Positions 1 to 7,921 of a stretch of DNA of 50,620 nt are shown here, piece after piece. The position numbers and the translations under genes were made by a program. Source of the DNA: Verrucomicrobiales bacterium (GTDB lineage: Bacteria > Verrucomicrobiota > Verrucomicrobiia > Limisphaerales > JAFMIX01). The stretch lies in assembly GCA_017853785.1 (NCBI GenBank), contig JAFMIX010000002.1:1-50620 (forward strand). The letters run 5' to 3'. Every line of letters starts with the position of its first letter. Positions within the stretch are counted from its first letter, which is position 1. Below the pieces are notes generated by a model. It did not search any database. It was not told where the DNA came from and saw only the letters and a list, made by a program, of their open reading frames with translations.

Positions 1-86
1 ACTCCAACCAATGCTCGGACTAACACTTCACTGGTCCATAAGGTTGAGCCCGGTCGGAACCACGACGGCTGCCGGAGCGGGAAGAT

Positions 87-173
87 TTGGATACCCGCAC
101 GCCGCGCTCGGTGTTTCTCGCGGGTTGGGCGGTCATCTTCGGGGTGCTGCTGCTCTGCGCCGTGTTTTGGTGA
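87..173 (+). other. possible small membrane peptide or gene remnant (uncertain)
   Basis: From a TTG at 87 to the TGA at 171-173 the plus strand reads a 28-residue peptide, with charged residues followed by one hydrophobic stretch (FLAGWAVIFGVLLLCAVFW). It looks like a single transmembrane helix. The frame is closed upstream by stops at 21, 39 and 45, so it is not the intact end of a gene entering the window, although it could be the last piece of a frameshifted one. I see no clear ribosome binding site. Chance in GC-rich DNA cannot be excluded. Confidence 0.2.
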
Positions 174-206
174 ACTGATGCTTCATTGGGTTGCTTTTTC
201 TCATTT

Positions 207-1724
207 ATGAAATACCTCCTTGCTCTGATTGCCGGTGGAATCATCCTTGCCGCAAATTCGTTCGCCGCTGCGCCTGCGAAGCCGAACATCATCTACATCC
301 TCAGCGACGATGTCGGTTATGGCGATCTCGGATGTTATGGGGCGACGCACGTCAAGACGCCAAACCTCGACCGGCTGGCGCGGGATGGGATGCGGTTCAC
401 TGACGCGCACACCACGGCTTCGGTCTGCACGCCTACCCGATATGCCTTGCTGACGGGGCGCTATGCCTGGCGGCAGGAAGGCACGGGCATCGCCCCCGGC
501 GATTCTCCCGCGCTGATTGCGCCCGGCACGGTCACGGTGGCGTCGCTGCTCAAGCAGGCGGGTTATAAGACGGGCGTCGTCGGCAAATGGCATCTCGGTT
601 TGGGCGAGGGCAAGACTGACTTCAAAGGCGAGATCAAGCCCGGCCCGCTGGAACTGGGTTTTGATTATGCCTTTTTCATCCCCGCCACCGGCGATCGCGT
701 GCCGTGTGTGTTTGTGGAGAACCACCGCGTTGTGGGGCTCGATCCGGCAGACCCGATCCGCGTGATTTATGGCAAGAATGACATCGGAGCCGCACCCACC
801 GGGCGCGATCCGGACGTGAAACTCAAGATGAAAGGGGACAAAAGCCATTCCGACAGCGTGGTCAACGGCATTAGCCGCATCGGCTTCATGACCGGCGGCA
901 AGGCGGCGCACTGGGTGGACGAAGACATCGCCGACACGCTGGCTGCAAAAGCGGTGAAGTTCATCGAGACGCACCAAGAAGGCCCGTTCTTCCTGTATCT
1001 CGCCACGCACGACATCCATGAACCGATGGTGCCGCACGCACGATTCAAGGGCACGAGCGATTGCGGTTCGCGCGGGGATGTCATTCATCAGCTCGACTTC
1101 ACGGTCGGCGCCGTGCTGGCGGCGCTCGACCGCCTCAAGCTTGCGGACAACACCCTCGTCATCTTCACCAGCGATAACGGCGGGGCGATCAAGGACACCT
1201 ATGATGACGGCACGAATCCGCTGCACTCACGGCAGGCGCCGAACGGCGGCTTGCGCGGCTTTAAAGGTTCGCTCTATGAAGGCGGGCATCGGGTGCCGTT
1301 CCTGGCACGCTGGCCGGGACACGTCGCCGCCGGCGGCGTTTCCGGCGCGCTTCTGGGCCACGTGGATGCGCTGGCGACGGTCGCAGCGCTCGCGGGTCAG
1401 GAACTTCCGACCGCAGCCGGGCCGGACAGCTTCAATGCGCTCCCGGTTTTGCTGGGTGAAAAGCAGACGTCGCTGCGGGATCATCTAGTGCTGCAAAACA
1501 ACAACCAGGTTCCGCTCGCATTGCGCGAGGGTGATTGGGTGTTGCTTCAAAAGGGCGGCGGCTGGGGCAAGGCGAAGGCAGACGCCCAGCCCGGATACGA
1601 GCTTTTCAACTTGGCCCAAGACCCGAAGCAGACGAACAATCTCGCCGCCACGCAACCCGACAAGGTGAAGCAACTTTCCGCGCGGCTGGAAACCATCCGC
1701 AAACAGGGCCGCAGCCGCCCCTAG
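207..1724 (+). CDS. secreted arylsulfatase-family sulfatase
   Basis: 505-residue member of the alkaline-phosphatase-like sulfatase family, which hydrolyses sulfate esters such as those on polysaccharides. The ATG at 207 is preferred over a TTG at 186 because it starts a clean signal peptide (MKYLLALIAGG..., cleavage near residue 20). The metal-site pair Asp34-Asp35 lies in IIYILSDDVGYGD. The active-site motif Cys74-Thr-Pro-Thr-Arg78 fits the C-x-P-x-R consensus, whose Cys is converted to formylglycine in this family. LLTGR follows, then GKWHLG and the C-terminal metal motif FTSDNGG. No maturase (FGE or anSME) lies in the window. The substrate cannot be read from sequence. It stands alone and converges with infC. 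Confidence 0.93.
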   Translation: MKYLLALIAGGIILAANSFAAAPAKPNIIYILSDDVGYGDLGCYGATHVKTPNLDRLARDGMRFTDAHTTASVCTPTRYALLTGRYAWRQEGTGIAPGDSPALIAPGTVTVASLLKQAGYKTGVVGKWHLGLGEGKTDFKGEIKPGPLELGFDYAFFIPATGDRVPCVFVENHRVVGLDPADPIRVIYGKNDIGAAPTGRDPDVKLKMKGDKSHSDSVVNGISRIGFMTGGKAAHWVDEDIADTLAAKAVKFIETHQEGPFFLYLATHDIHEPMVPHARFKGTSDCGSRGDVIHQLDFTVGAVLAALDRLKLADNTLVIFTSDNGGAIKDTYDDGTNPLHSRQAPNGGLRGFKGSLYEGGHRVPFLARWPGHVAAGGVSGALLGHVDALATVAALAGQELPTAAGPDSFNALPVLLGEKQTSLRDHLVLQNNNQVPLALREGDWVLLQKGGGWGKAKADAQPGYELFNLAQDPKQTNNLAATQPDKVKQLSARLETIRKQGRSRP

Positions 1725-1747
1725 CGGCGGCGGTGGTGGCAGCTTCC

Positions 1748-1775
1748 AAAAAAAACGCGAGGCTTTTGCCTCGCG
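1748..1775 (-). terminator. Rho-independent terminator of infC
   Basis: A perfect 8-bp stem CGCGAGGC/GCCTCGCG (1756-1763 with 1768-1775) has a 4-nt loop. On the minus strand it is followed by eight T residues (A run at 1748-1755). It lies about 30 bp past the infC stop and is oriented to end infC transcription. Confidence 0.85.
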
Positions 1776-1803
1776 CTGAACGAAATCGGAACGGTCGGTT
1801 TGC

Positions 1804-2541
1804 CTACTTGATTTCGATGTTGCCGAACGGATTGTTGGCGAAACCATCGGCGGGTTTGACGTTCGCCGGTTTGGCCGGCGGCGCGGATGGCGCGTCCGTA
1901 TCGTCATCGTCGTCGGGTTCTTCGTTGCGCAACTGATGCGGGTTGACCGGCACGGAGCCGTCCGCCAACTCACGGGGGTTCTTCGCGCGCTTGTTGCGGG
2001 GCAGGGGGGTGATCATCACATGGATGCCGCGGCCGACAAGCTTGGGCTCGAAGTCCGGATGGCCGAAGGGCGCGACCTGGGCCAGCAGCTTCTTGATGAC
2101 GTCAAAGCCGAATTCCTTGTGGGCCATCTCGCGGCCGCGGAACTTGAGCGAGACCTTCACCTTCATGTCCTCGCAAAGAAAATCCACGGCATGCGTCGTT
2201 TTAATGCCGAGATCATGCGGGTCAATCTTCGGCGAGAGCTGGATCTCTTTGATCTTGTTCGCGTGCTGGTGTTTCTTGGATTCCTTTTCCTTCTTCGCCT
2301 GTTCGTAGCGGTATTTGCCAAAGTCCACGATGCGACACACTGGCGGCAGGGCATTGGGGGCGATTTCAACAAGGTCCACGCCTTGATTGCGGGCGAGGTT
2401 GATGGCGTCGGTGAGCGACATGACGCCGAGTTGTTTGCCCTGATCGCCGATGACGCGGACTTCGCGGGCGCGAATCTTGCCGTTGATCCTGACGAACGAG
2501 GCGGGTGAGGCGGAACTACGCGGAGAGAAAGGGCGGCTCAA
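1804..2541 (-). CDS. infC: translation initiation factor IF-3
   Basis: 245 residues. IF-3 binds the 30S subunit, polices start-codon and initiator-tRNA selection and prevents premature 70S joining. The family core is clear: RINGKIRAREVRVI, then the N-domain signature GVDLVEIAPNALPPVCRI, a lysine-rich linker (about residues 83-97), and the C-domain with SLKFRGREMAHKEFG. Length exceeds the usual 170-180 residues because of a tail of about 60 residues rich in Asp, Pro and Ala, including a five-Asp run. The start is a TTG with a GAGGG element just upstream. infC commonly uses a rare start codon linked to autoregulation, and TTG fits that pattern. rpmI and rplT, its frequent neighbours, are absent. 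Confidence 0.95.
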   Translation of the reverse strand: MSRPFSPRSSASPASFVRINGKIRAREVRVIGDQGKQLGVMSLTDAINLARNQGVDLVEIAPNALPPVCRIVDFGKYRYEQAKKEKESKKHQHANKIKEIQLSPKIDPHDLGIKTTHAVDFLCEDMKVKVSLKFRGREMAHKEFGFDVIKKLLAQVAPFGHPDFEPKLVGRGIHVMITPLPRNKRAKNPRELADGSVPVNPHQLRNEEPDDDDDTDAPSAPPAKPANVKPADGFANNPFGNIEIK

Positions 2542-2717
2542 GACACCCTCTTCGGTTGAAGCTTGTTCATGTATTTCGGTGACACACTGAATCCCGCACG
2601 GCGGAATTGACTTAATCTGCCGCCATTAAGCCCGGAGCCGGGAGAACCGCAAGGAAAAATTCTCCAAAAATGGCGGCGACTCGGGGCGGCGCCAACTGTC
2701 CAGTTCAAATTAATGAC

Positions 2718-2746
2718 TTTACACCGCTGAGGCCGGCCACTAGAGT
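2718..2746 (+). promoter_or_regulatory. candidate sigma-70-type promoter of rpsO
   Basis: TTTACA (2718-2723), 17 bp, then TAGAGT (2741-2746). These match the -35 and -10 consensus at five and four of six positions. Transcription would start near 2753, giving a leader of about 28 nt before the rpsO ATG. Read by eye only. Confidence 0.35.
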
Positions 2747-2780
2747 CACCGCTCGAAATAACGACTAAAAACCGAAGATT

Positions 2781-3038
2781 ATGGCCGAAAAGAAGAAGAC
2801 AATCGATACTTTCAAGCTCCACGACAAGGACACCGGTTCCGCCGACGTGCAGATTGCATTGCTCACCGAGCGCATCAACCACCTCACCGAGCACCTGCAG
2901 ACGAACAAGAAGGATCACAGTTCCCGCCGGGGGTTGTTGATGATGGTCAGTCAGCGCCGCAAGTTGCTGGATTACCTCCACAACACAGACACCACCCGCT
3001 ATCAGACCATCACCAAGAAGCTCAAGCTCCGAAAGTAA
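2781..3038 (+). CDS. rpsO: 30S ribosomal protein S15
   Basis: 85 residues, slightly shorter than the typical 88-89. S15 binds the central domain of 16S rRNA early in 30S assembly. Family hallmarks are DTGSADVQIALLTERI, LTEHL...KKDHSSRRGLL and the C-terminal QRRKLLDYL. The order rpsO then pnp is conserved across many bacteria. Here 203 bp separate them, containing the structured pnp leader described separately. The divergent infC gene lies 239 bp upstream. Confidence 0.97.
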   Translation: MAEKKKTIDTFKLHDKDTGSADVQIALLTERINHLTEHLQTNKKDHSSRRGLLMMVSQRRKLLDYLHNTDTTRYQTITKKLKLRK

Positions 3039-3154
3039 GCCGGTCGGGCGCGCCGCCCCGCTTGGCGACCGCCCCGCACTCAATTTGACCGGCCTCGCGT
3101 AACGCGGCGGGGCCGGGTCATTCGACAACAAACCGAAACCATCGCGTAAAAAAA

Positions 3155-3227
3155 TCCGTTGCCGGTGAGTGATTTCATTCAGACCCGAAAGCGTTCGGGT
3201 TTCACTGAAGTTCCTCATGGCAACGGA
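3155..3227 (+). promoter_or_regulatory. long hairpin in the pnp mRNA leader
   Basis: TCCGTTGCC (3155-3163) pairs perfectly with GGCAACGGA (3219-3227). Inside it GTGAG (3165-3169) can pair with CTCAT (3214-3218, one G-U), TTCAG (3178-3182) with CTGAA (3205-3209), and a terminal helix ACCCGAA/TTCGGGT (3183-3189 with 3194-3200) is capped by AGCG. The structure ends 14 nt before the pnp ATG. In E. coli the pnp leader forms a long stem that RNase III cleaves and PNPase then destabilises, autoregulating pnp. A similar role here is inferred. Confidence 0.65.
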
Positions 3228-3241
3228 GACGAAAGCAAACT

Positions 3242-5407
3242 ATGTCAGTAAAAGTCTCCGCCACCATCGGCGATAAACAGATCCACATCGAATCCGGCAA
3301 ACTCGCCAAACAAGCCGACGGCGCCGTGACCGTCCAACTCGGCGAAACCATCGTCATTGTCGCCGCCGTCGCTGCGACCAAGGCCAAGGAAGGGCAGGAT
3401 TTCTTCCCGCTCACCGTGGACTACCGCGAGAAGGCCGCTGCGGCCGGCAAGTTCCCCGGCGGTTACTTCAAGCGCGAAGGCCGTCCCACCGAGAAGGAAA
3501 TCCTCACTTGCCGCCTCACCGACCGCCCCATCCGCCCGCTCTTCCCGAAGGGCTGGTACAATGAAGTGCAGGTCCAGACCGTCCTCCTCAGCGCGGACGG
3601 CGAGAACGACCCCGACATCTTGAGCATCGTCGGCGCGAGCGCCGCGCTGATGGTAAGCGACATCCCTTGGGCCGGACCGCTCGGCGCCGTGCGCGTCGGC
3701 CGCATCAACGGCAAGTTCGTCGCCAACCCCACCCACGCCGAGCAGGCTCAGAGCGACCTCGACCTCGTCTACGTCGGCAACGAAAAAGACATCGTCATGT
3801 ATGAAGGCTCGGCCCGGGAAATCACCGAAGCCGATTTCAGCGCCGCGCTGAAATTCGCGCAGGAATGCTGCCTGCCGCAGATCGCCGCGCAAAAGGAACT
3901 CGCCGCCAAAATCGGCAAGAAGAAGCGTGAGATCACCCTCAAGATTGTCCCCGACGAAATCCTGGCCGAAGCCAAGAAACTCGCCGGCGACCGTTTCGTG
4001 CCTGCGCTGCTCACCCCCGGAAAACTCAATCGCGAAGCCGCCTGCAACGCCATCAAAAACGAAGTCGGCGAAAAGCTCGTTGCCCAGTTCGGCGCGGAAA
4101 AGGTCACGCCGTTCGTCATCAACGACGCCTTCTACTACATCCAGAAAGAAGCCGTTCGCAAACTGATACTCGAAAACGGCAAGCGCCTCGACGGTCGCAA
4201 TTTTGAACAGGTCCGCCCCATCAGCGGCGAAGTCGGCATCCTGCCGCGCGCCCACGGTTCGGCCATCTTCACGCGCGGCGAGACCCAGGCTGTCACGCTC
4301 GTCACGCTCGGCACCGGTGAAGACGCGCAGGAATTTGATTCCTACACCGGTGGCGAGAACGAGAAGAAGTTCATCCTGCACTATAACTTCCCGAACTTCT
4401 CTGTCGGTGAAACCGGCCGCATCAGCGGCCCAGGACGTCGCGAAATCGGCCATGGCGCGCTGGCGGAACGCAGCATCGCCTCGATGATTCCGCTCGAGAC
4501 CTATCCCTACGCCGTGCGCGTCACCAGCGAGATCATGGAGTCCAACGGCTCGACCTCCATGGCCTCCGTTTGCGGCGGCACGCTCGCGCTGCTCGACGCC
4601 GGCGTCCCGATGATCCGCCCCGTGGCTGGCATCAGCGTCGGTATTTGCACGGAATACAGCGGCGAGAAGATTTCCAAATACGAACTGCTCACCGACATCA
4701 TCGGTTGGGAAGACGCGTATTGCGACATGGACTGCAAGATTGCCGGCACGGCCAAGGGCATCACCGGCTTCCAGCTGGACCTCAAGCTCAAGGGCCTCCC
4801 GCACGCCATCATGGACATCGCGGTGGAAAAAGCCCGCGTCGCCCGGATGCACATCCTCGCCGAGATGGCCAAGACCATCGCCGCCCCGCGCGAAGACATC
4901 AGTAAGTATGCCCCGCGCATCGTCACCCTCAAAATCAACCCCGAGAAGATTGGCGCGCTCATCGGACCGGGCGGCAAGAACATCAAACGCCTCGTTGAAG
5001 AATCCGGCTGCGAGATCAACATCGAAGACGATGGCACGGTGAACATCTACTCCGTCTCGCCCGAAGGCATGAAGATCGCCCGCGAATCCATCGAAGGCAT
5101 GACTGCCGAAGCCGAGATCGGCAAGCTCTACAAGGGCACGGTCGTGACCATCAAGGAATTCGGCGCGTTCGTCGAGTTCCTACCCGGCAAGGACGGCCTC
5201 TGCCACATCAGCGAACTCGCCAACTTCCGCGTGAAGAAGACCGAGGACATCGTGAAGATGGGCGACGAGATCTGGGTCAAGTGCCTGGGCGTGGACGAAA
5301 AGGGCCGCGTGAAACTCTCCCGTCGCGCCGCGATGGAAGAGCGCGACAAGGAAATGGCCGGCAGCGAAGGCGGCAAGGAAGCCCCGGCGATTCCCGCCGC
5401 GCATTGA
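3242..5407 (+). CDS. pnp: polyribonucleotide nucleotidyltransferase (PNPase)
   Basis: 721 residues, normal length. PNPase degrades RNA 3'-to-5' by phosphorolysis, as a trimer and often with RNase E. Domain order is intact: first RNase PH-like core (about 10-145), helical domain (about 150-310), second RNase PH-like core starting at DGRNFEQVRPI (about 316) with GRREIGHGALAERSI, KH domain with IGALIGPGGKNIKRL (about 568), and S1 domain from GKLYKGTVV (about 625) to KVKLSRRA. A short Ala/Glu-rich tail follows. It lies downstream of rpsO, has a structured leader and ends at a strong terminator. Confidence 0.97.
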   Translation: MSVKVSATIGDKQIHIESGKLAKQADGAVTVQLGETIVIVAAVAATKAKEGQDFFPLTVDYREKAAAAGKFPGGYFKREGRPTEKEILTCRLTDRPIRPLFPKGWYNEVQVQTVLLSADGENDPDILSIVGASAALMVSDIPWAGPLGAVRVGRINGKFVANPTHAEQAQSDLDLVYVGNEKDIVMYEGSAREITEADFSAALKFAQECCLPQIAAQKELAAKIGKKKREITLKIVPDEILAEAKKLAGDRFVPALLTPGKLNREAACNAIKNEVGEKLVAQFGAEKVTPFVINDAFYYIQKEAVRKLILENGKRLDGRNFEQVRPISGEVGILPRAHGSAIFTRGETQAVTLVTLGTGEDAQEFDSYTGGENEKKFILHYNFPNFSVGETGRISGPGRREIGHGALAERSIASMIPLETYPYAVRVTSEIMESNGSTSMASVCGGTLALLDAGVPMIRPVAGISVGICTEYSGEKISKYELLTDIIGWEDAYCDMDCKIAGTAKGITGFQLDLKLKGLPHAIMDIAVEKARVARMHILAEMAKTIAAPREDISKYAPRIVTLKINPEKIGALIGPGGKNIKRLVEESGCEINIEDDGTVNIYSVSPEGMKIARESIEGMTAEAEIGKLYKGTVVTIKEFGAFVEFLPGKDGLCHISELANFRVKKTEDIVKMGDEIWVKCLGVDEKGRVKLSRRAAMEERDKEMAGSEGGKEAPAIPAAH

Positions 5408-5428
5408 TCCGCGACCAAAACAATTCAG

Positions 5429-5454
5429 GCGAGCCGGCAACGGCTCGCTTTTTT
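5429..5454 (+). terminator. Rho-independent terminator of pnp
   Basis: Perfect 8-bp stem GCGAGCCG/CGGCTCGC with a GCAA tetraloop and six T residues, 21 bp after the pnp stop. Confidence 0.92.
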
Positions 5455-5493
5455 GTTGAGCAGATGTAGTTTTGCGGTGTCAGATTAACCGAA

Positions 5494-6027
5494 ATGAAAA
5501 ACTGGAGCGCCATGTTCATGGTTCCGCTGCTGGTGGCCGCGTGTGCGCCCTCGGCACCGGCGCCGAACCGCGCGCCATCCCCTTCAACTCCCAACCCTGA
5601 AACCGCAACCAACCCCATGCCCGACCGACTCACCAAGACCGATGCCGAATGGCGGCAGCAACTCACACCCGAACAATACCGCGTGCTGCGCGAGAAGGGC
5701 ACGGAGCGCCCCTTCACCGGCAAATACTGGAATGCGCACGCCGCCGGCGATTACAAATGCGCCGGCTGCGGGCTGGTGCTGTTCAAGTCCGAGGCGAAGT
5801 TCGATTCCGGCTGCGGTTGGCCGAGCTTTTCCGCGCCGGTGGCGGCGGACGCTATCGCCGAACAGTCTGATAACAGCCATGGGATGCACCGCATCGAAGT
5901 GCTGTGCCCGCGGTGCGGCGGCCACCTCGGTCACGTTTTCGAGGACGGCCCCGCGCCGACGGGCTTGCGATATTGCATCAACTCCGCTTCGCTGACCTTT
6001 GAGCCGACCAACGCCCCGGCCCGGTAG
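5494..6027 (+). CDS. msrB: peptide-methionine (R)-S-oxide reductase MsrB, predicted lipoprotein
   Basis: 177 residues. MsrB reduces the R-diastereomer of methionine sulfoxide in proteins. The MsrB core starts near residue 42. Zinc-binding pairs are Cys89-x-x-Cys92 and Cys138-x-x-Cys141, followed by HLGHVFEDGP and the catalytic Cys161 in RYCINSASL. The 42-residue N-terminus is a lipoprotein signal (lipobox VAAC, Cys17) plus a Pro/Ala-rich linker, so the mature enzyme probably sits outside the cytoplasm as an envelope repair enzyme. An internal ATG at 5617 would give a cytosolic core-only form. It is flanked by the pnp terminator and a gene-poor patch. Confidence 0.93.
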   Translation: MKNWSAMFMVPLLVAACAPSAPAPNRAPSPSTPNPETATNPMPDRLTKTDAEWRQQLTPEQYRVLREKGTERPFTGKYWNAHAAGDYKCAGCGLVLFKSEAKFDSGCGWPSFSAPVAADAIAEQSDNSHGMHRIEVLCPRCGGHLGHVFEDGPAPTGLRYCINSASLTFEPTNAPAR

Positions 6028-6071
6028 CCGGGAGATTCATTTAGACGGTAGTATGAATTGCTTTGATCGAG

Positions 6072-6436
6072 TCACTTGGTTGCATCAGTTCTGATTCCCA
6101 CGCAATTTAAGCGGGCAATAATTCCCCAGGAGACGGGCTCAAGCAGATGTGCCGGCAGTTTTTTTAACTGCAGCTTCAATTCTGGCCCGGACGCGCCACC
6201 TGAAGCCGCTAATGCCTTAAGCGCATACAATAGCCCCCCCATGCTATGGTCTGCCGCGTGCGCTGTGGCCACCGCTTGACCGGCCGCACGAGCTGCGGAC
6301 GGGGATCTTTACTATGACGGGCAAACAGAGGCAGGACGCGTTCGGCATAATCAGCAGCCCATCGAGCCAGAAAGCGGTGGCTGTCCCGATCCAGCGGACC
6401 TCCTCGATACGCCGCAACAAAACGTCGGTCTCTCAT
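6072..6436 (-). pseudogene. decayed gene resembling the 'putative immunity protein' (Imm-5-like) family
   Basis: Two overlapping minus-strand frames carry consecutive parts of one protein. The N-terminal part begins MRDRRFVAAYRGGPL at 6436 and runs through WAADYAERVLPLFARHSKDPRP to about 6296. The second frame takes over at 6296 with AARAAGQAVATAHAADHSM, continues GGLLYALKALA, and ends after KLPAHLLEPV near 6072. I recognise this order from small proteins annotated as putative immunity proteins. The reading frame shifts at the junction, and roughly 40 residues that intact relatives carry there seem missing. It looks like a frameshift with internal deletion. The family name comes from memory, not a search. 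Confidence 0.5.
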
Positions 6437-6450
6437 GGTGTGTGATAGCG

Positions 6451-6657
6451 TCATACGATAAAGCCGACCTTGGAAGTGAGTGTGATAAACAGCAGTTCAC
6501 ACCAAAGACCCTGCTCCCGTGGGTTTAATCCGAGAGACAAGAACAGATGTGCTGAGACGCCAGTCAACACTTGGCGCGTATCCATGATCAACCAACTGGC
6601 GATGCTGAGAACTGCTGCTCCGCCAAAGCCAAGCGAAAGGGAACGGTTGAAACTCAT
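6451..6657 (-). CDS. hypothetical small membrane protein
   Basis: 68 residues from an ATG at 6657 (an earlier in-frame ATG lies at 6666). One clear hydrophobic segment is FGGAAVLSIASWLIM, and a second stretch, SAHLFLSLGL, is less certain. The stop overlaps by four bases (ATGA) an in-frame upstream ATG of the decayed immunity-like gene, so the two may once have been co-translated. I recognise no family and see no good ribosome binding site. The base composition is less GC-rich than the flanking genes, so this patch may have been acquired. It may be non-coding. Confidence 0.3.
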   Translation of the reverse strand: MSFNRSLSLGFGGAAVLSIASWLIMDTRQVLTGVSAHLFLSLGLNPREQGLWCELLFITLTSKVGFIV

Positions 6658-6849
6658 AGTTGGCATATCTTGGTTCGCATTTTGAGGCTGCGCTATGCGG
6701 TGATTGCTGTCGAGTCGTAACTCTAAAGCCACTATTGAGACAGATTTTTTTCACGAAAAGAAGGCAGACTGGAAGGCTGCTTCATTGCCAAGCTGGTGGC
6801 GGCACTTTTCCGGCTCGCGCTGGCCGGCGTTTTGAAATATCTCTAGCAC

Positions 6850-7764
6850 ATGATTTCTGATTTTTGGCTGCTGGTCGGCTATTGCGCGCTGGTGTTGTTC
6901 GCCTCGCTCGCGGGCGGCTGGTTGCCGGCGCTGGTGCGGCTCACGCACACACGGCTGCAACTGGCGATCAGCTTCGTATCCGGCCTGATGCTGGGCATCG
7001 CGTTGCTGCATTTCCTGCCGCACGGGGCGGCAGAACTGGGGTCGGTCGGGCGGACCACGCAGTGGGCGTTGGGTGGGTTTCTGGCGATGTTTTTCCTGCA
7101 GCGGTTTTTCCACTTCCACCATCACGACTTGCCAGAGGGTGACCCGGAAGATTGCTGTCACGGCCACAGCGAGCCGCACACGCACGATCACTCCCATACG
7201 CTGGCGGGGAAATCAGCCTCGCAGCTCTCTTGGGTGGGCACGGCGCTGGGGCTGACGCTCCATTCATTGCTGGATGGGCTGGCGCTGGCGGCGGCGGTGG
7301 AGGCGGGCGGGTGCGGGCATGGCGGCGCCGGGCTGGCTGGTCTGGGTGTGGCCGTGGCGGTGATCCTGCACAAGCCGTTCGATGCGATGGCGGTGGCGAC
7401 CTTGATGACGGCAGGGGGCAGTTCGCGGCTATCGCGGCAGGTGTTGAACGGTTTGTTCGCGCTGGCGACGCCGCTGGGTGCGGTCCTGTTTTATTTCGGC
7501 GCGACGCAGTTCGCGGAGTCGAACGCGGTGTTTCTCGGCAGCGCACTGGCGTTCTGCGCGGGGACGTTCCTGTGCATCGCTTGCAGCGATCTGTTGCCGG
7601 AACTGCAATTCCACTCGCACGACCGGTTCAAACTCTCGTTCGCCCTGCTGGCAGGACTGGCCGTAGCGCTGCTCATCGGCCAGGTGGAGTGCGGGGAGCA
7701 TGATGGACATGGGGGGCATGAGCACGCGGCGGTGAGTTCCTCCGGTAGCCAGCCCATCCCGTGA
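6850..7764 (+). CDS. ZIP-family divalent metal transporter
   Basis: 304 residues with about eight predicted membrane helices. ZIP proteins move Zn2+ or other divalent metals into the cytoplasm, or out of a compartment. After the third helix comes a His-rich loop (FHFHHHDLPEGDPEDCC, then HSEPHTHDHSH). The helix-4 metal motif is LHSLLDGLA and helix 5 carries HKPFDAMA, matching the paired HNxxDG/HExPxE-type sites with variation. The C-terminus is also His-rich (HDGHGGHEH). It is monocistronic: a gene-poor patch precedes it and 157 bp separate it from atpB. The exact metal is not decidable. Confidence 0.88.
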   Translation: MISDFWLLVGYCALVLFASLAGGWLPALVRLTHTRLQLAISFVSGLMLGIALLHFLPHGAAELGSVGRTTQWALGGFLAMFFLQRFFHFHHHDLPEGDPEDCCHGHSEPHTHDHSHTLAGKSASQLSWVGTALGLTLHSLLDGLALAAAVEAGGCGHGGAGLAGLGVAVAVILHKPFDAMAVATLMTAGGSSRLSRQVLNGLFALATPLGAVLFYFGATQFAESNAVFLGSALAFCAGTFLCIACSDLLPELQFHSHDRFKLSFALLAGLAVALLIGQVECGEHDGHGGHEHAAVSSSGSQPIP

Positions 7765-7813
7765 CGGGTGGCGCGGGTGGGTGGCGTGCTGACCGTTTTT
7801 TCAAAAAAAACCT

Positions 7814-7829
7814 TGTGAATATTTTCACA
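7814..7829. promoter_or_regulatory. CRP-like palindrome upstream of the atp operon
   Basis: TGTGA-ATATTT-TCACA matches exactly the TGTGA-N6-TCACA core bound by CRP-family regulators. It lies 92 bp before the atpB ATG, in AT-rich DNA. No CRP/FNR-family gene is in the window, and the palindrome could instead belong to the 3' region of the ZIP gene. Another symmetric feature, GGGGA/TCCCC, lies about 35 bp before atpB. Confidence 0.4.
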
Positions 7830-7921
7830 GTCAGGCAGCCTCTCCCCCCTTCCGGCACCACCGGTTTGATTAACTGTGGGGGAAGCTCCCCTGTTTCTTA
7901 AAAGTGTCGCCGGTTTTTGCA

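Noticed and set aside
3245..4852. 535-codon minus-strand frame opposite pnp
   Set aside because: The pnp frame carries all PNPase domains. The antisense translation is low-complexity and rich in Asp, Gly and Ala, as expected from GC-rich mirror reading.
6131..6272. Intact 66-codon minus-strand gene starting MATAHAADHSMGG
   Set aside because: Its start lies mid-domain: in-frame codons upstream of this ATG continue the family sequence (AARAAGQAV), so it is the tail of the decayed immunity-like gene.
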